From: Bugula neritina
Lineage: Eukaryota > Bryozoa > Gymnolaemata > Cheilostomatida > Bugulidae
Direction: 5' to 3'
Length of the DNA: 64,000 nucleotides
Assembly: GCA_964035545.1 (NCBI GenBank)
Contig: OZ037771.1
Span: 1,798,001-1,862,000, forward strand
The notes under the pieces are model-generated. The model searched no databases. It was not told where the DNA came from and saw nothing but the letters and a program-made list of their open reading frames with translations. This document shows, one piece after another, positions 1 to 35,930 of the stretch. The translations under genes were made by a program, and so were the position numbers. Within the stretch, counting starts at the first letter, position 1, and each line of letters begins with the position of its first letter.

Positions 1-2998
1 GCTGAAACATATGCTTGTTAAATAGATAACAAGTCCTGAATGCAATAATTATAGAACTTAGTATAACTGCAGGCCAGCAGCAAAATGTGTGATTCTATTA
101 TTATATATATATATATCACATGTACATAAAATTACAAAATGATAAGCCTATCTTTAATTAGTCGTGTTTGTATATAGCATAAAATAGGTATAAAAATATG
201 ATTTTTCCTATAAAAAACAAGATTTTGCAAACCTAAAGATAAATATATGTGGTAGAAACAGAGTTTTCTCAAAAACTTGTAACTTACGTCATGAAACTGG
301 AGTAGGTCTATAATTAGTGGAGTAAAAACTGTATAGCAATTTATCCCACAGTCAACTGTAAATAAAGAGTCATGACTCTAACAATTAAGCCGTTACCAGC
401 TTATGATGGTTGCTTACAGGTATTAACACACGACTTTACAGCTAATATTGATGTATCGCCCTCAAGTGAATAGGTAGACACAATAGTGTTATCCGAGATA
501 ATGCCAGTTAATTTGTTTTGTTCTTATTCAAAATTGTTTTATTGTTGATAATAACAGCAAAGAAAATATTTGTGACAAGATCAAAGGTATTTCAGGTGTT
601 TTATACATCTTTTAGTTATTGAAAAAGGTTAATTCACAGAAAGGGGTGTTTTTCACCAATTTTGTTCTTAGGAACTTAAAATCAACCAAATTTCAATTTA
701 TTTTATTTTTTCTGTTATTGTGCTAACTAAGGGCATACTACATAAAATCTAAATCATTTATTAATAAATTAAAATGAACTAAAACATTTGAAATTATGCG
801 CTTTTTGCTTTTACATATGAATGAATAAAAATAGTTTTGTGGGAAGCACATATTGCAGCACTGACTGCATTGGGTGTGGGAGAAAACGTAAACTTTGAAT
901 TCTTAAATCAGTTTAATCAAAGTGAATTAAAACTGCAATGCGCAATCGAAATAAAGCTCATTGTCCTCAGCAGGTGTGTAGTAATGTTGACAATTTATGT
1001 AATTATATACACCACTTGAAAAAGTAATTTGGTGATATCCACCACTTGAGTTTGTTATATCTATTAGCTAGAGATTAATTATATTGAATTAGGAATTGAT
1101 CATAAATATCTTGAATACTACAGTAGAGTAGAATGTAAATATTCTCTGTAGATATTTGCTTTTATAAAAGCCAATTCAATCACTCATGACTTTTGCTATT
1201 ATTTACTTTGGATATGTTTACTTGCTTCAAACCCCTCTGGCTATTAACCGTGGGATATTTATACGAGCAAACCATGTGTGTATAAATTATATATGAGATA
1301 GTAAGCCATTTATTCCAAGGGGTTTGCAAAGGGAATACACACTGAGCTTATGCTATGCTAGTGAAACAGTATCTAGAAAGAAAAGAAGCAGAGTTTATAA
1401 CATGTCGTTCATTATATAGCCTGGGATATTAGTTGAAACCATTTAAGGGCCATTGGTGATTACACCCTTCAATATTGTCTCCTGGTTATCCAATTTATAG
1501 CCATTTAGAGTCCTCACAACTACTTTTTGCAAAATATTATTTTTGGTTTAAATTATGTTTCTAATTATGATCCAGCCTTTGGACTGGGAGATGTATGCTA
1601 CGTCTCCTTTACAAATAGCTGTTATCAATCAAACCTAAGGCTACACAAAATTGCAAGTTGCTATACAAGTACATCTTTTTTAACAAAATAAAGTAAACTG
1701 TTGAAAGCATCAAATAATTTATATTTTGAAATGCAGAAAATGATAATCTGTTTACTTAGTGCTTGCATCACCAAAGTAATTTATTATTTAATAAAGAGCA
1801 GCCGTGGTGTAGGGGTTAGAGCTTTTATTAGAGCGTTAATAAAAGTTAAACATTCTAATTTTGAAGCTTTGCTAAAAATTTAGGGTTGCATACAAATCAC
1901 AAAACTCTTATTTATCCAAACAGTGTTTAGTATGTTGTAATTCATTTCAATTTAAAACAAACCTTTATCGTCATGTTATTTTCAAAGATTCGAAGTATAA
2001 AAAGCTTGCAGCAAGTGTAGTTATAAATGTGTTTGTTCTGATACATTTACCAAGTTGCTTTACAAAAAATAAGAGTCTGATTGAAACAGATGAATGCCAC
2101 AAGTGGAACAACTTATATAAGATGGTCAGACAATCCATTTCTAGTCCTGTAAACGCAGTTGAAAGGAGAAAGACTAATAACAAAGTTAGATATGGTTTAC
2201 TAAAACAATATTACAGTCTGTGCGTGATGTCATCTTCAGACTAACTAGAACAGCAAGCCATTAAATGTCAAATGTGAATGAATACACGACATACGTAACA
2301 CTAGGTGAGTTAGATAATCAGTATGATATATGATAGTATTATCTTAGTAGCTCAAGGATCAAGTGAGACACTTTGAGATGAAACTAATTAATAATTTATA
2401 AACTTATTGACTCTTTCAGAGCTGATATCTCAGGAGCATGCAGCTATAGTCAGCTAAGGTTACGTAAAGAAATTATTTGCATCTTTCTCTTCTGCATTGG
2501 GACTTATGGCTGAATTTTTGCACATAAGGGATATTTTAGACTACATCTAGCGTATGTTGCATTCAGTGGTCAAGATGTGGAAAAAATAGCGAGGATAAAA
2601 ATGTAAGGTGTAACCCTGCATTACCACTAGTTGTATATCATTCTTGTGGTCACAATTTATCCCCCTGTACTATGTATTATTTTATCAAATCTTATAATAA
2701 GGCTATTAATGATCAAGTTCCTTAACACAGATATTTTCTTTAATTTTCAGACTTTTACTTTCTTAACTATAATGCTAAAAATTCAAAGTATTTAGACCAA
2801 AACTTATAGATTTTCTACTAGAAAAAGATGGATTGAAAATATATTTATTTAATTCTGTACCTTACAATGAATCAAAGCTTGCTTGATATTAACAAGTGAA
2901 TCTAGTATTAAATATACAGTAACTTTTAGAAATAAATGCACATTTAGGTAGAGGATATGTCACCCACCCGCAATGAATGCCATATTTGGCTAACTCAC
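1..2998. other. AT-rich non-coding stretch
   Basis: No exon with convincing splice sites and codon usage is visible. Around 1799-1826 the plus strand reads like the A box of a tRNA-derived SINE (CCGTGGTGTAGGGGTTAGAG), but no B box follows. The open frame at 2029-2244 lacks splice or start support and is probably chance. The last exons of the minus-strand gene at 3.0-5.3 kb may lie here unrecognised. Confidence 0.4.
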
Positions 2999-3066
2999 CT
3001 TTGCTATGGCTTGTCTGATTGTTCCCTTGGGAGGTTCTTTTAATGCAGACAGTCGGCGGTTTCTCG
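2999..3066 (-). CDS. Exon of the arginine-rich unknown gene
   Basis: 68 bp, acceptor TTTTAAG, donor GTGAGTTAG, phase 1 in and 0 out. Encodes RNRRLSALKEPPKGTIRQAIAK. No following exon could be recognised between here and position 1. Confidence 0.45.
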
Positions 3067-5307
3067 CTTAAAAGAGAAAAGAAACATTTTTACTCTAGGA
3101 AATGCAGTTTGCATGCTCCGATGTTTACTCAAGGTTAACTATCTTGTCTGCATAAATAATAAGCTGCTGAGTTACTGCAAGCTACTGGAATATGATTGGT
3201 CAAGGGTGCAAACTGACAAGGAAAGATGACTCCAGAATCAAACTGATCTGCTATGAACTTTGTAACACAATGACTATAAAAGTTGATAATCCCATATATG
3301 CTGCATATATACTACATAAACACCATATATGTTATATATATGCCATATATACACCATAACATATGCTACACACCTATAGTTGCTATATAATTTATGCATC
3401 AATAGCATGAATATAGTAGACTATCTTGGTCACTAATTAAGAACTTCAAAAATATTATAGCTTATTAACACACTGTCTACGCACAGCAAAATAACTTTTG
3501 GTTATCATTTTAAGCAAGCAGTGTATAAAAATCACAACTTACTATCTTACCAACATGATGCATATTATGATCCTGCAGGTCCATTTCATATTTTATATAT
3601 AATCATTACAATACATGAGAAGACAACTACATATAGAAATATTTCACTGGTATTGGCTGTATTATTTGTTTAGATATTGAACAAAGCATTGTCATTGACT
3701 ATGTAAGCACTGAAACATGCAGAACAAAGTTATAAATAATTCAGTGCACCATTAATGCGACAATGAAATAAAGGCAACAAACCAAGGTAAGCTTGCAAAA
3801 CACACCTCTAACCATCCGCCGTGTTCTTCTGACCAGAACAGATGTGCTTCTCCTCCTAGACATCCGTCTTGTCCGATTAAACTGAGAGCTCGGCAGCATG
3901 CTGATAGCTGCTATATCTCCGCTGCTGAACGTCTTTCTGTGTATCCTCTTGCGTCTCCGGACAGCGTAAACTGTGACACAGATACAATCGGTTGGAATAA
4001 ATGCAGCAGGAAATTAGCATTTTAAGCAATAATTGGATTAAAACGCATGTATTGGCTTCTTTAATTGAGCTTTATTGTGATGCTGCCTTAAGTTATGCCA
4101 ATAACAGGCAGCTGCATCAATACTCTGCATCCTCTATTCACCGTGACACGAGGACAGATGTCAACAAGTGCACGAAGCCTTATAATGACTTCATTGCTAC
4201 TGTATACCATGTGACTTCTCTACCACAAAAGATCTCCTGACAGATCTATCGCATTTAATTTTACAATGTGAAGTTTATGTTATTTAGCCTCAATTTATTT
4301 GCTGCTGGAAAATCTATTCAAAGTGCAAAGCTAAACATTTTGCCTCCTGGCTAAAAGTAGTTAAATCAGTAGTCATGATCAAAGCACAATTTAAAGTATG
4401 CGTCAACTTGCTTAATGACAGACCTCAGCATTTAATTGCACAAAGTATGGCTCCAGACAAGAAGCTGTTTCTAGTTACCAACTTTTATTAGGTTCTAAAG
4501 TAAACAGTGCAGAGACATTTTTTGATATTTTCAATGATTTTTTAAAAATTAAGATTATACCACAAAGCTTTTAATCACATAACAAGTGCATCAATCAGCT
4601 GTATCTCAGCTTAACAATTGCAACTGGTTCAAGACTAATTTACCATAGTGCTGTTTTATTTGCATTAGCTCTGCATTTCCTTGTATTGTATAAAATCAGG
4701 CTTAGCTATTGTTTTAGCTTCTTCTCATTATGATGATTGTATTCAAGCTTTGCTTAAACTATGTTATCAGGTGCAAAACTCCAAAAACAACTAGAAATAA
4801 ATGTCTTTCGAAAGATTTTAGAGTTTAGTAGCATCTTATCTATTGTTCAACGCGAATTCTATTGCCTGTTAACTTATTTTCATTTGCTTTACTGCAATAT
4901 TTTATTATACTGCAAAAACTGTTTCATCATTAGTTTATTTAATTATCCAAACATTGCTCAAGCTACGGTTTCTATATTCAATTTAACTAAAATGAACCTG
5001 TAACTGTATTTGTATTATATAACTTTTGTTACATAAAGGCACATGCACTACAGCTGTGTCTTACTACCACAAAGTTGTTCATTTTGCCATTTTTAATACT
5101 AATTCAAAATTGCTTTTGACTTAAAAGAATATGTTATTCAAAATAAACTTTAAATCATAGACTAGTGTTAGAGAAAATTTCACAAAAATATTTTAATAAA
5201 CAAAGAATATTAAGTAGCAAAACTGAAATAGAAGATGTACTCTATACATACTTTGCTGTTCCTGGCCATCAATACGAGGTAGATGAGTGCCAATGTTCAA
5301 CATTGTA
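2999..5307 (-). CDS. Partial gene for an unrecognised arginine-rich protein (three exons)
   Basis: Three minus-strand segments have good GT..AG borders and compatible phases: 5252-5307, 3806-3970 and 2999-3066. Read in order they encode a continuous stretch of about 97 residues: MLNIGTHLPRIDGQEQQ, then a very basic part (RRRKRIHRKTFSSGDIAAI, later RRMSRRRSTSVLVRRTRRMV), then RNRRLSALKEPPKGTIRQAIAK. I do not recognise the family. The basic serine/arginine runs (RRMS, RRRST) resemble basophilic kinase sites and nuclear-localisation-type sequence; that is inference. 5' and 3' ends were not found. On the same strand, 5344-5511 is an open stretch preceded by an acceptor-like CTTAG, and 5801-5851 looks like another exon (KKRRHIALTNPQLQPLE, donor GTAAGTG), but their phases do not join cleanly. 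The gene lies downstream of the JIP3/4 gene on the same strand. Confidence 0.45.
3806..3970 (-). CDS. Exon of the arginine-rich unknown gene
   Basis: 165 bp, acceptor TGTGTCACAG, donor GTGTGTTTTG, phase 1 in and 1 out. The only fully open frame encodes a strongly basic segment starting YAVRRRKRIHRKTF and ending VRRTRRMV. Base composition is richer in GC than the flanks, which supports coding. Confidence 0.5.
5252..5307 (-). CDS. Exon of the arginine-rich unknown gene
   Basis: 56 bp between acceptor ATATCAG and donor GTATGTATAG. It enters in phase 2 and leaves in phase 1. It encodes TMLNIGTHLPRIDGQEQQ and donates an A to the next codon. Confidence 0.45.
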
Positions 5308-7598
5308 CTGATATTTTGTTCAGCTGTGTCTTGTCTTACTCAGCTACGCAGTAGAAAATGTATTGCAATTGTAGTTTTTTTTAAGATCAAACTTGAATAA
5401 ACCAACTTTAAAGTCTATCTCCAAGTTGGATTCAGCAAAACCATTGATTGTTACCAAAATCTCAACCTGCTGGATTGGCGAGGGTGAGTGTTTTACAATC
5501 CACGAGCATCTCTAAGATGGAGGAAGAAGCACATTGTTATTACTTAGGGGAGAACAGAAGAAGCTCTGCACATTTATAATAAAGGTTACTTAATGTAAAT
5601 AATTACATGAGTTGAAAATGCTGCATTTAGAAAATATGTTTCAATCCTAGGCATTTAAAAGAGAGCCATTAATACATAACTACCAGAGCACTGTTAGTTT
5701 ACCCCACAAATACTCTACATATAAAAGCAAATGGTCTTCTGGTGATAAGCTTGCACTAAATTTTACTTTTCCATGTATAGGAGGGTTTTTTTACACTTAC
5801 CTCCAATGGTTGTAGCTGTGGGTTAGTTAGTGCAATATGTCTTCTTTTCTTCTTCAGTCAAGTTCAAGTACACAATTAAACTCTACACTACATTCAAACA
5901 AATATTTTACTTTATAAAGTGCAACACTAACCTTGATTAATGCTATAGCAATTATCAATACATCATAGGATGCTGCCTTGCTTATTGTATATTGTGTAGC
6001 CTTTGTATGTATTGGAAATCTAGAAAGCAAATCCTGACCTTTCATGTATGATGAATGTAAACTTATAAACGAAGTTGCAGTCCAAGTAGATAGTTGATAC
6101 AAGAAATGAATATAAGATTATTAAATTTACTTCTTGAGCAAAGCCTTCATCTCAACAGCATGCAATTTAATAATTATAGCATACGCTGTACATATTAAAC
6201 CAATACGGACAGTGAATAGCCAAGTATTATTTAGTTAGTTGGGAGTTATTAGCAATGAATTATGAAATCAATATTACTCATTCGAGTAGCCATAAAACTA
6301 GGCTAAAAACATAATAAACTTAGTATAATGTATACAGTTTTACCACTCACCAATAACAAAGGAAAATATACTGCAGCTTACTAGCTCTCAGTTATAGAGC
6401 TTCAGACTAGAAAATTACAATATTCAATTGTCTAGACAAGCTTTGAAATTCAACACGAGGTCAAATCAGCTGCAGAATATAGCAGTATATCATACTTTTG
6501 TGAATACAACTCTGATAACAATTGAGCACATATTAGTTCCTAATAATATTATTGACTGTATGATTGGCAAAATTAAATTCCAAAATTTGTCATCAACTGA
6601 GAGAAGCAGACATGAACTCTCATTGGATATAAATGCTGGTATGTGTCACTCATTCTCATTTATGCAAGAAATTTTCCAGAAACTTACACTACGAGCCATT
6701 TACAAACTTTCCAATTTACTTTCTCACAAGAATGCTCAGATTGAGCAGCTGAAAGGCAAGTTTCTTATGACTGCAGCATGAAATAGCATGTAAAATGCTA
6801 CAATAACATTTACTAGTGCTACTATAGCACACACTGGCACAGCAACTTTATATGTGCAGGTCTATATTATAGCTGCTTTATAACATGAAGAGCATACATA
6901 GGTTGGGCTAAGATTTGCAAAGCTTATATTTTAAGTGTGAACTAAAAAAAATAAATAAAGAGTTGACTGACAGTTAAAGACAAACAACAAATAAAATACA
7001 TTGTAGCTGACAATATATACTTTTGATTAGCCAATTACAAAAATATATTATAATTGCTGGTTTTATTAGTTTGAAGAGTTGTATAGCATGCAATAAATAT
7101 ATATATTATTATGAGCAAATGTATGTATGTATTTTGTATACATTTACTGCTAACAAAATACTATTTACATTTGAGTAAATTCTCTTGAAATTATCACAAC
7201 TACCAAAACATGTTTAATGGTAATCTCATTATTTCATAAAAAATGTAAATTGAACAAAAACTACATTAATTCCGAATAAAATCACAATATAATTCATAAA
7301 ATGAAGAACAGGTTAAAATGCTTAATTCACTTTTCAGTTCTAGGAAAATAACATGTATGTTATTTATAACTGATCACAAATATTGCGGCAATAAATAAAA
7401 TTTTAGGTAACGCAGAATTTTCTGACTTATGTGAAAGAGCGACAGCAAATTGACCTGCTCAGCTCAACAAATGGTCAAATGATGGGTGAAAAGAAAAGCA
7501 CAAAAGTTGCTTATATTTAAAGCTTATAGCTAAATAAAATTCACCAGCCATCCTCAAACGCTGCTGCCAGAGTTGAAAGGCAAGTCAGCAAATCCTTT
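5308..7598. other. Non-coding stretch, 3' flank of the JIP3/4 gene
   Basis: Holds the presumed 3' UTR of the JIP3/4 gene just below 7599; the nearest minus-strand AATAAA I see is far away at about 7062-7067. It also holds the weak exon candidates of the arginine-rich gene (5344-5511, 5801-5851). The open stretch at 6428-6781 on the plus strand opens on TTG and has no family resemblance. Confidence 0.4.
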
Positions 7599-29980
<22,382 letters not shown>

Positions 29981-31044
29981 CTTGACTTTTGATGACAACC
30001 TATTCAGTCATTCAAAGTGAAACTGTCAGATTTACATATAAACAACTGCTGGAAACTCAATCTAATGAACTCAATTAAGTTTTTTCACTTTGGTTCAGTG
30101 AGAGCCACTTGTAGTGTAGTATACTATATTCCAGTGAAACTAGGGTAACTAGTATCCAGGCCACCACTAAAATGAAAAAACACCACAAGTGAGATAATTG
30201 TAAAAAAAAGATAAATAAGCAGATTTGATAAACTCAATGGAAATTAAATTCAAATTGAACTAAAATAATGATTTGAACTAGTCTCAAATATGATTCATTA
30301 CTAAAAAAAATGGTAGTACCCATAATGAAAATTATATGTAACTAATAGCTTACTAAATATTTTATTGTAGAATTGGTAGTCAAAATAAACATCATTATGA
30401 GTATACTGGAGGTCTCCGCATTATTGACTACCAATGCTATCAAAATATATTACACAGAAGGATATTTATTACATAATTTTTCAATAGTGAGTCACTGAGC
30501 AGAGCAATCTGAAACCATTTTATGAGCTTTACATGGTTACAAATAATAAATCAAATATTAAATTCATGCTACTTATTACTCTATTTGAATTTAATTAGGT
30601 ATCTATACCATCAATGATTAATTCTAGTTTAAATCACAGTGTTCATGTATTTGTAATACTTATACTACAACTAAAAGCAAATCAGGACATTTGCCAATAA
30701 CTACTAGAATAAAGCAGAATATCACTATTCATTGTACATATCAACATAAACTAAACTAACCCCAACCCAAGCTAAAAATTATAGCACTAACAGTTACAGT
30801 AACTTGCAAACTAGAAATCTCAATAAAAAACTAAAATACTTAGTAACACTAACTAACTTAGTCAGTCATACTGAGTTACTAGTAGTAGTTACTACTTACT
30901 AAAAGTATGAATGATTATGATTAGGAGTATAATATAATATAATTATAATGATAATATAAATAAATATTAATATAATACCACGCCATACGCCTACGGTTAC
31001 CGCTGTGAACTTAAACTTAAAGTTAAACTGAAACTCGTACTCAC

Positions 31045-31110
31045 TTAAACTTGCATTTGGCTTGGCAGCACAACAACTACAAGCCAACTCCTAACGGGTT
31101 AACCTCAACC
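31045..31110 (-). other. Possible non-coding first exon and promoter of the JIP3/4 gene
   Basis: On the minus strand a less AT-rich stretch ends at a good donor (TTTAA|GTGAGTACG), and an acceptor-like AATAG|GTTG lies 20-odd bases upstream of the start codon at 29980. This would give a 5' UTR intron of about 1 kb (29981-31044). The 5' end of the transcript is not visible; the upper limit given is a guess. Confidence 0.35.
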
Positions 31111-31130
31111 TGCCAAGGACATCAACGTTA

Positions 31131-32207
31131 TGAACAAATCTGAAAGTAGATGAAGGCTGTGGGTTTTAGGAAACGTGTGAATGTCAGTGAGACTGCTAAT
31201 TCGAATAATTTCTCATGTGATACATACAATAATTAAATACGCGTAACTTGACGTTGTAAATGGAAAGTAATTATTAATAAGATAACTGCTTTTTGTAATA
31301 TTGACGGGTTCGATCAGCTGACCCCGACCATGACCCAAAAACTAGAGACGCCAACTCCCTAGTTTTAGTAACTCTTCGGTTTTAGTTCAATGGCTAAATA
31401 ATATTTATTTCACTGATTAACAAGTTAAGGTGTATACAAAAGATTGCGACGACTTGCTGTTGCCCGTAGTTTCACTTTTGAGGATTCTTAACTACAAATA
31501 TTGAGCAGACAACTCCATAATGATTAGGCAGACCTGCGGATGGTGACGTGACGTTACACATTTATTAAATGAGGAGCCATAATGAATACAAGCTTACAAT
31601 TTTACACCATATTTGTATAAAATCAGGCAGGAGGCTAAATACAAGTTTCTGAGTATGTGTGCATATGGAAAATAGGCTCTAAATTATTGCTATATGGTGG
31701 ATAATATACAATCAAACATTCGCAACAGTTATCCCAACAAATATGAGAAATGTTGTTTGCTGACAATGTACAACGAAAACATAGCTATTCCCAATGGTGG
31801 CACACGAGCTACATGACCATCTGACTTTTATCAAATTATACTAAGCGATAGCTGCACATCTGGTTACACCCATGGCAGATAAAACAGAAGACGTTTTAGA
31901 ATAACATCACCATTTATTATACAATGTTGAACCAATCTCACAGCTCTCTGAATGAAAAATAAAATATGGAACAGAGAAACAATGGGCACTTGGCATTTAC
32001 ATCATATTAAACACAATTAATTACATTTTATTCATTGCATCAAAATATTCTCAAGATACAACAATATTAATTGATGAAACCAGAGAAATGTATCATAAAT
32101 AAAGATATTGTTTCATTCTCGAGCAGTCAAGAAATGAGAGACTATTACAAAATGGACTGTAGGAAAGGAAACCGATATAATGTGTGAAGACAACTTCAAG
32201 TATCGGT
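31131..32207. other. Intergenic: 3' flank of RAMP4 and upstream region of JIP3/4
   Basis: The two genes follow each other on the minus strand. A minus-strand AATAAA at 32027-32032 is a plausible poly(A) signal for RAMP4. No further coding is seen. Confidence 0.5.
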
Positions 32208-32248
32208 TTAATATCCACTTCTTATGCTCTGTATTATTTGAAACACCG
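32208..32248 (-). CDS. SERP1: RAMP4 exon 3
   Basis: [13 protein letters not shown] and stop TAA at 32208-32210. Acceptor CTTTTGTAG. Confidence 0.96.
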
Positions 32249-33659
32249 CTACAAAAGACAACAAGAGTTACCATATAAACACATGATTGTAAACTAGAAT
32301 ACTAGAAGATACTTGCATACAACGAGAATATACATAAGGAACTATATACAAATGAGATTGTGCAAAATACTATAAAATTGATTTACAAACTTACATTCAT
32401 AGTTACAGTGATAAAAAAACACCCCAATTTCTAAAACCAGCTGTAGTGGTAGAGCTTGATTACTGAGACTCAACAATAATATTTTATAAGAAAAGCTGTG
32501 CTGTAAATTAGGTATTCACTCATTGCTTTCTTCCTCGGTTGGATACTAGACATTTTTTAAGTAATGCATAAAAAAATATCAGCAAATAGTCGGTAAGAAA
32601 ATAACAATATTATTTGTAGAAGTACATTGTGCAATAAATTATCACAAAGTAAGATGACCATCACAAATGTTTAGTATATATTTAAGCAGATTTGGAATGT
32701 TTAAGCTGTGCATTTATTTATTAACTAGCCTTAAAAATACACTAATGTGACAGTTTGCGTTGCTAGGCAACTAGATGCTGCCCTAACAGTGGCAGCGCTT
32801 GAATACAAGGAATCCACAGAGAAATGATCTTACATACCTGATCCACATACTACAAATACAAAGAGAGCCAGTAGCCAAGGTCCAACTGCGGGTCCGTCTT
32901 CTTTATTCATCTACAATTTAATACAAAATACATAACATAACATGTTTATTGGAGATAAATCCCAGAGTACATCATGTTGACAATCAACCAGTTGCTTAGG
33001 AAAACATGCTTTTTGAGCTCATAACTGTAAGTATAAAAACTGTAACTGAGGAGCTTAAAAATTAGTTTATGATACTAGTCATTGCAGAAACTAGTTCATA
33101 AATTTACAATATGCTCAAATTTAATCAGCGAAATATCTCATTTTCAATTAGACATGGGAACTAGAAAGTCCAAAGCAATTTCAAGTCACTAATTTTTTTA
33201 ATAATTAGTCTTCAGAAGCAAATTTTAAAAGCATTTGAGAAAAGCTTTTAAACATTTAAACTACCATAAACAAGTGATAGTGATACTGATTATCAATATG
33301 AATTTCATTATACTTGGTGATTAGATTTACTGATTACTGATTAGTCAATGTCATTACATTGACTTACTTTTATTTTTAGTGATTTACTGATTACAGTTAC
33401 TGATTACTGATTAGTGATTACTATTTACCGAACGGTTATAAAGCTTGAATCGGTAGTTTAGTTCAATAAGTAGCCAGCCTAATTAACAAGAACTCTCAAT
33501 AATAACTTCAAACTTTGAAATCAAATTAAAAAATTGTAGTATCTGTACTAGTTGAATAAAAACTTAGTTACTTACCAATGATTTCGGTACGTTTCCTCTG
33601 GATGTGATGTTCTTTTGGTGCTTATCACTAGCTACTTTCATTCTCTGTTTGGCAGCCAT
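32208..33659 (-). CDS. SERP1: RAMP4 / stress-associated ER protein 1, complete
   Basis: Small tail-anchored protein of the ER translocon that associates with Sec61 and ribosomes. Three exons, 65 aa: [38 protein letters not shown], then the membrane segment [20 protein letters not shown] and the end QSIRSGY. Vertebrate SERP1 is 66 aa with the same cytosolic basic N terminus (KHSKNITQRGNV) and the same [24 protein letters not shown], so identity is certain. Exons: 33576-33659, 32838-32910, 32208-32248; all splice sites GT..AG. The N of KNIT is in a sequon-like context on the cytosolic side, as in the family. Confidence 0.97.
32838..32910 (-). CDS. SERP1: RAMP4 exon 2
   Basis: [20 protein letters not shown] plus VCGS, most of the transmembrane anchor. 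Acceptor AATTGTAG, donor GTATGTAAG, phase 0 in, 1 out. Confidence 0.97.
33576..33659 (-). CDS. SERP1: RAMP4 exon 1
   Basis: 28 codons from the ATG at 33657-33659 to KSL, donor GTAAGTAA, phase 0. Confidence 0.97.
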
Positions 33660-35930
33660 TTTTTGTGTGTATTGTGTATGAGTCTTGTAATTAAGTAAAT
33701 CAGTGAACGTCAACTTATTTTGTCAATTTTACACCTACTAGTTTATTTTTAATGAGTAAGTAAAAGCAAGTGCAACCGTACGCCTTCTCCGACTTTCTTC
33801 AGCTTGCCAACTGGTAAATACACTGCGAACAACGGCTTTTGCAACTGATTGGTTTGAGAGAATTAGATAGCGACACGTTGACAAGGTTAACACGTAAGAA
33901 CCTAGGTTTGCGGATATACGTGTTTATTTGCCTTTTTGGCCATTTACAAAATATCGTTATTTCCCTGAACGTCGGTTCAATTAAACAAGAGAACACAACT
34001 TTGAATTACAGAAGTATGATAATTTTGTTAGGATTGACTGTATAGAATACCAAAACAATTGATTTTAATATAACAAAATTAAATTTCTAAAAAAAGATTT
34101 TCAAATGCTTAGCACATAAACAATGACTATTTAGTAATATCTAGTTCTGTTATATACTTATATTCTTCTACGTAACACAAAGATTTACATGTAGGTTCAT
34201 ATAACCAAAATGCAACATGGATAGATAATATTGTAATAAGCCAGACGATATATTTTTATAATGAATTTATTATATATGCATGCATGTGCAATTAACTAAA
34301 GTAATAGATAATTTACCAAAGAAATTGACGTAACTCTAGCTGATATTTGAACTTTTAAACTGATCAAAATCAAATTAGTCAAGCTGCTAATAAAAGTAGT
34401 TTGATGGTCTAATCATACTCAGCTCAAACTGCACATAGGTCATTGTTTACTTTGATTTGTTTATTTGTATATGCTATTATTATTCATGAAACCATTTGAT
34501 GGCATTACAGATAATAAAAAACAAGGTAAGGCCCATATGCTGGCCAAAAGTGCTTCAAAGAGAAATTGCTAAACATGAACAGGGGGCAGTCAGCAAAGGA
34601 AGCTATAAGATTAAAAATGGATGATTGGATCAAAATGATTTGACATTTTTGTCTGCTATGATGATATGTGATTACATAATATAGAAAGCTTGCTTTTCGA
34701 ACTCTTGAGCAACATAATTATCTGTACCATAGCATATGGCACAGTCCAGTTTATTTAGTACAAACTGAATTTGAGTTTGTCAGTTTATATATTGCTTGTT
34801 TTTACATGTTTGTGATTGACTATACAGACTCAAAATGATTTTAATTAATGTAAAACTATCTCAAAATTAATAAACTTTTCATATTTGGCTGGGAACAACA
34901 GTACAATATTGTATAAACTCATTAAAAAGTTCGTTTTTTTAGCTAATTTCCTATATAAGACAGTTCAAAATGAGTGGTTTTGACATCTTTCAGGATTTAT
35001 AAGTTTTACAATTCTAAATCAAGTTATATTTTATTTACATATAACGAAAGAAAAATATTTTATCTTCACAATGATGTTTTATTTGCAGGGGTCTCGTACA
35101 GATTTAGTTCAGAAATGATGTTTTAAGTAACACAAGCGTCAAATTTCTTACCTAATCGAACTGCATCGTACTTACTCACGCCATTACTGATTACATGCTT
35201 GCGGAGTTGTCCGTCTATAACTAAATTTATTTTCGAAATGCTTTCCTATTTTCAAAGAAATATCTCAAATAAAATGGCCGATGTTGATTTGTTTTTTAAT
35301 TTTAATAATATTTCAAAGAAATATTTTGAAAAATACTTGTCTTATTATAAAAAAATAAAACTTATTCAATTTTATCAATTGAATTTGCTCTTTTATTTTT
35401 TTTCGGAATTAGTTTTGTCATTAGCCCGCGAAATATTAATTCTAACTTGATGAAATATCGTTTCGTTCTGCTGCTTAAATTTCTTAATAAGAAAGTTTTG
35501 GTATATAAGTTTACTTCTTTTCAACCAATATTGTGTTTGCTGTTGGATAACTTTTGATCATTGTTGGTAAGTAGCAAATTATTACACTATTGGGCTTATT
35601 ACAAAATTTAGAGTCATTGTGAATATGAAATTAATGGGAAGATATAGCTGCAAGCACGAGCACTGGTAGTAGTTGTAGTAGTATTTATACTCATTATAAC
35701 TAGAAGTATAACTATTATTATGGGAGTTTTGATATGTTATAATAATTGATATAACTGATAATCAATAATAACTAATGATTTTATCAGTACGAGTTAGAGT
35801 ATTGCTGGTACTTGTTGTAATTTCAAGTTTATTTACTTTCATTTTGTCAACAATATGAATATTATTCTAAATATTATAATTACATACAAATTCAATAAAA
35901 TTATATATCATCATAGAATAAATGTTTTAT
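33660..35930. other. AT-rich intergenic DNA
   Basis: Upstream of RAMP4. Open frames such as 35199-35450 show no start context, splice sites or family resemblance. Nothing else recognised. Confidence 0.4.

Noticed and set aside
2029-2244. 71-codon open frame on the plus strand
   Set aside because: Slightly protein-like ending, but an equally long antisense frame exists and no exon borders are seen.
6428-6781. 117-codon open frame on the plus strand
   Set aside because: Opens on TTG; no splice sites, start context or family resemblance.
29981-29998. Upstream TTG start for the JIP3/4 protein (adding MSSKVK)
   Set aside because: The ATG at 29980 has a good context and nuclear animal genes seldom start at TTG.
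35199-35450. 83-codon Phe/Leu/Lys-rich open frame
   Set aside because: Composition expected from AT-rich DNA; no other evidence.
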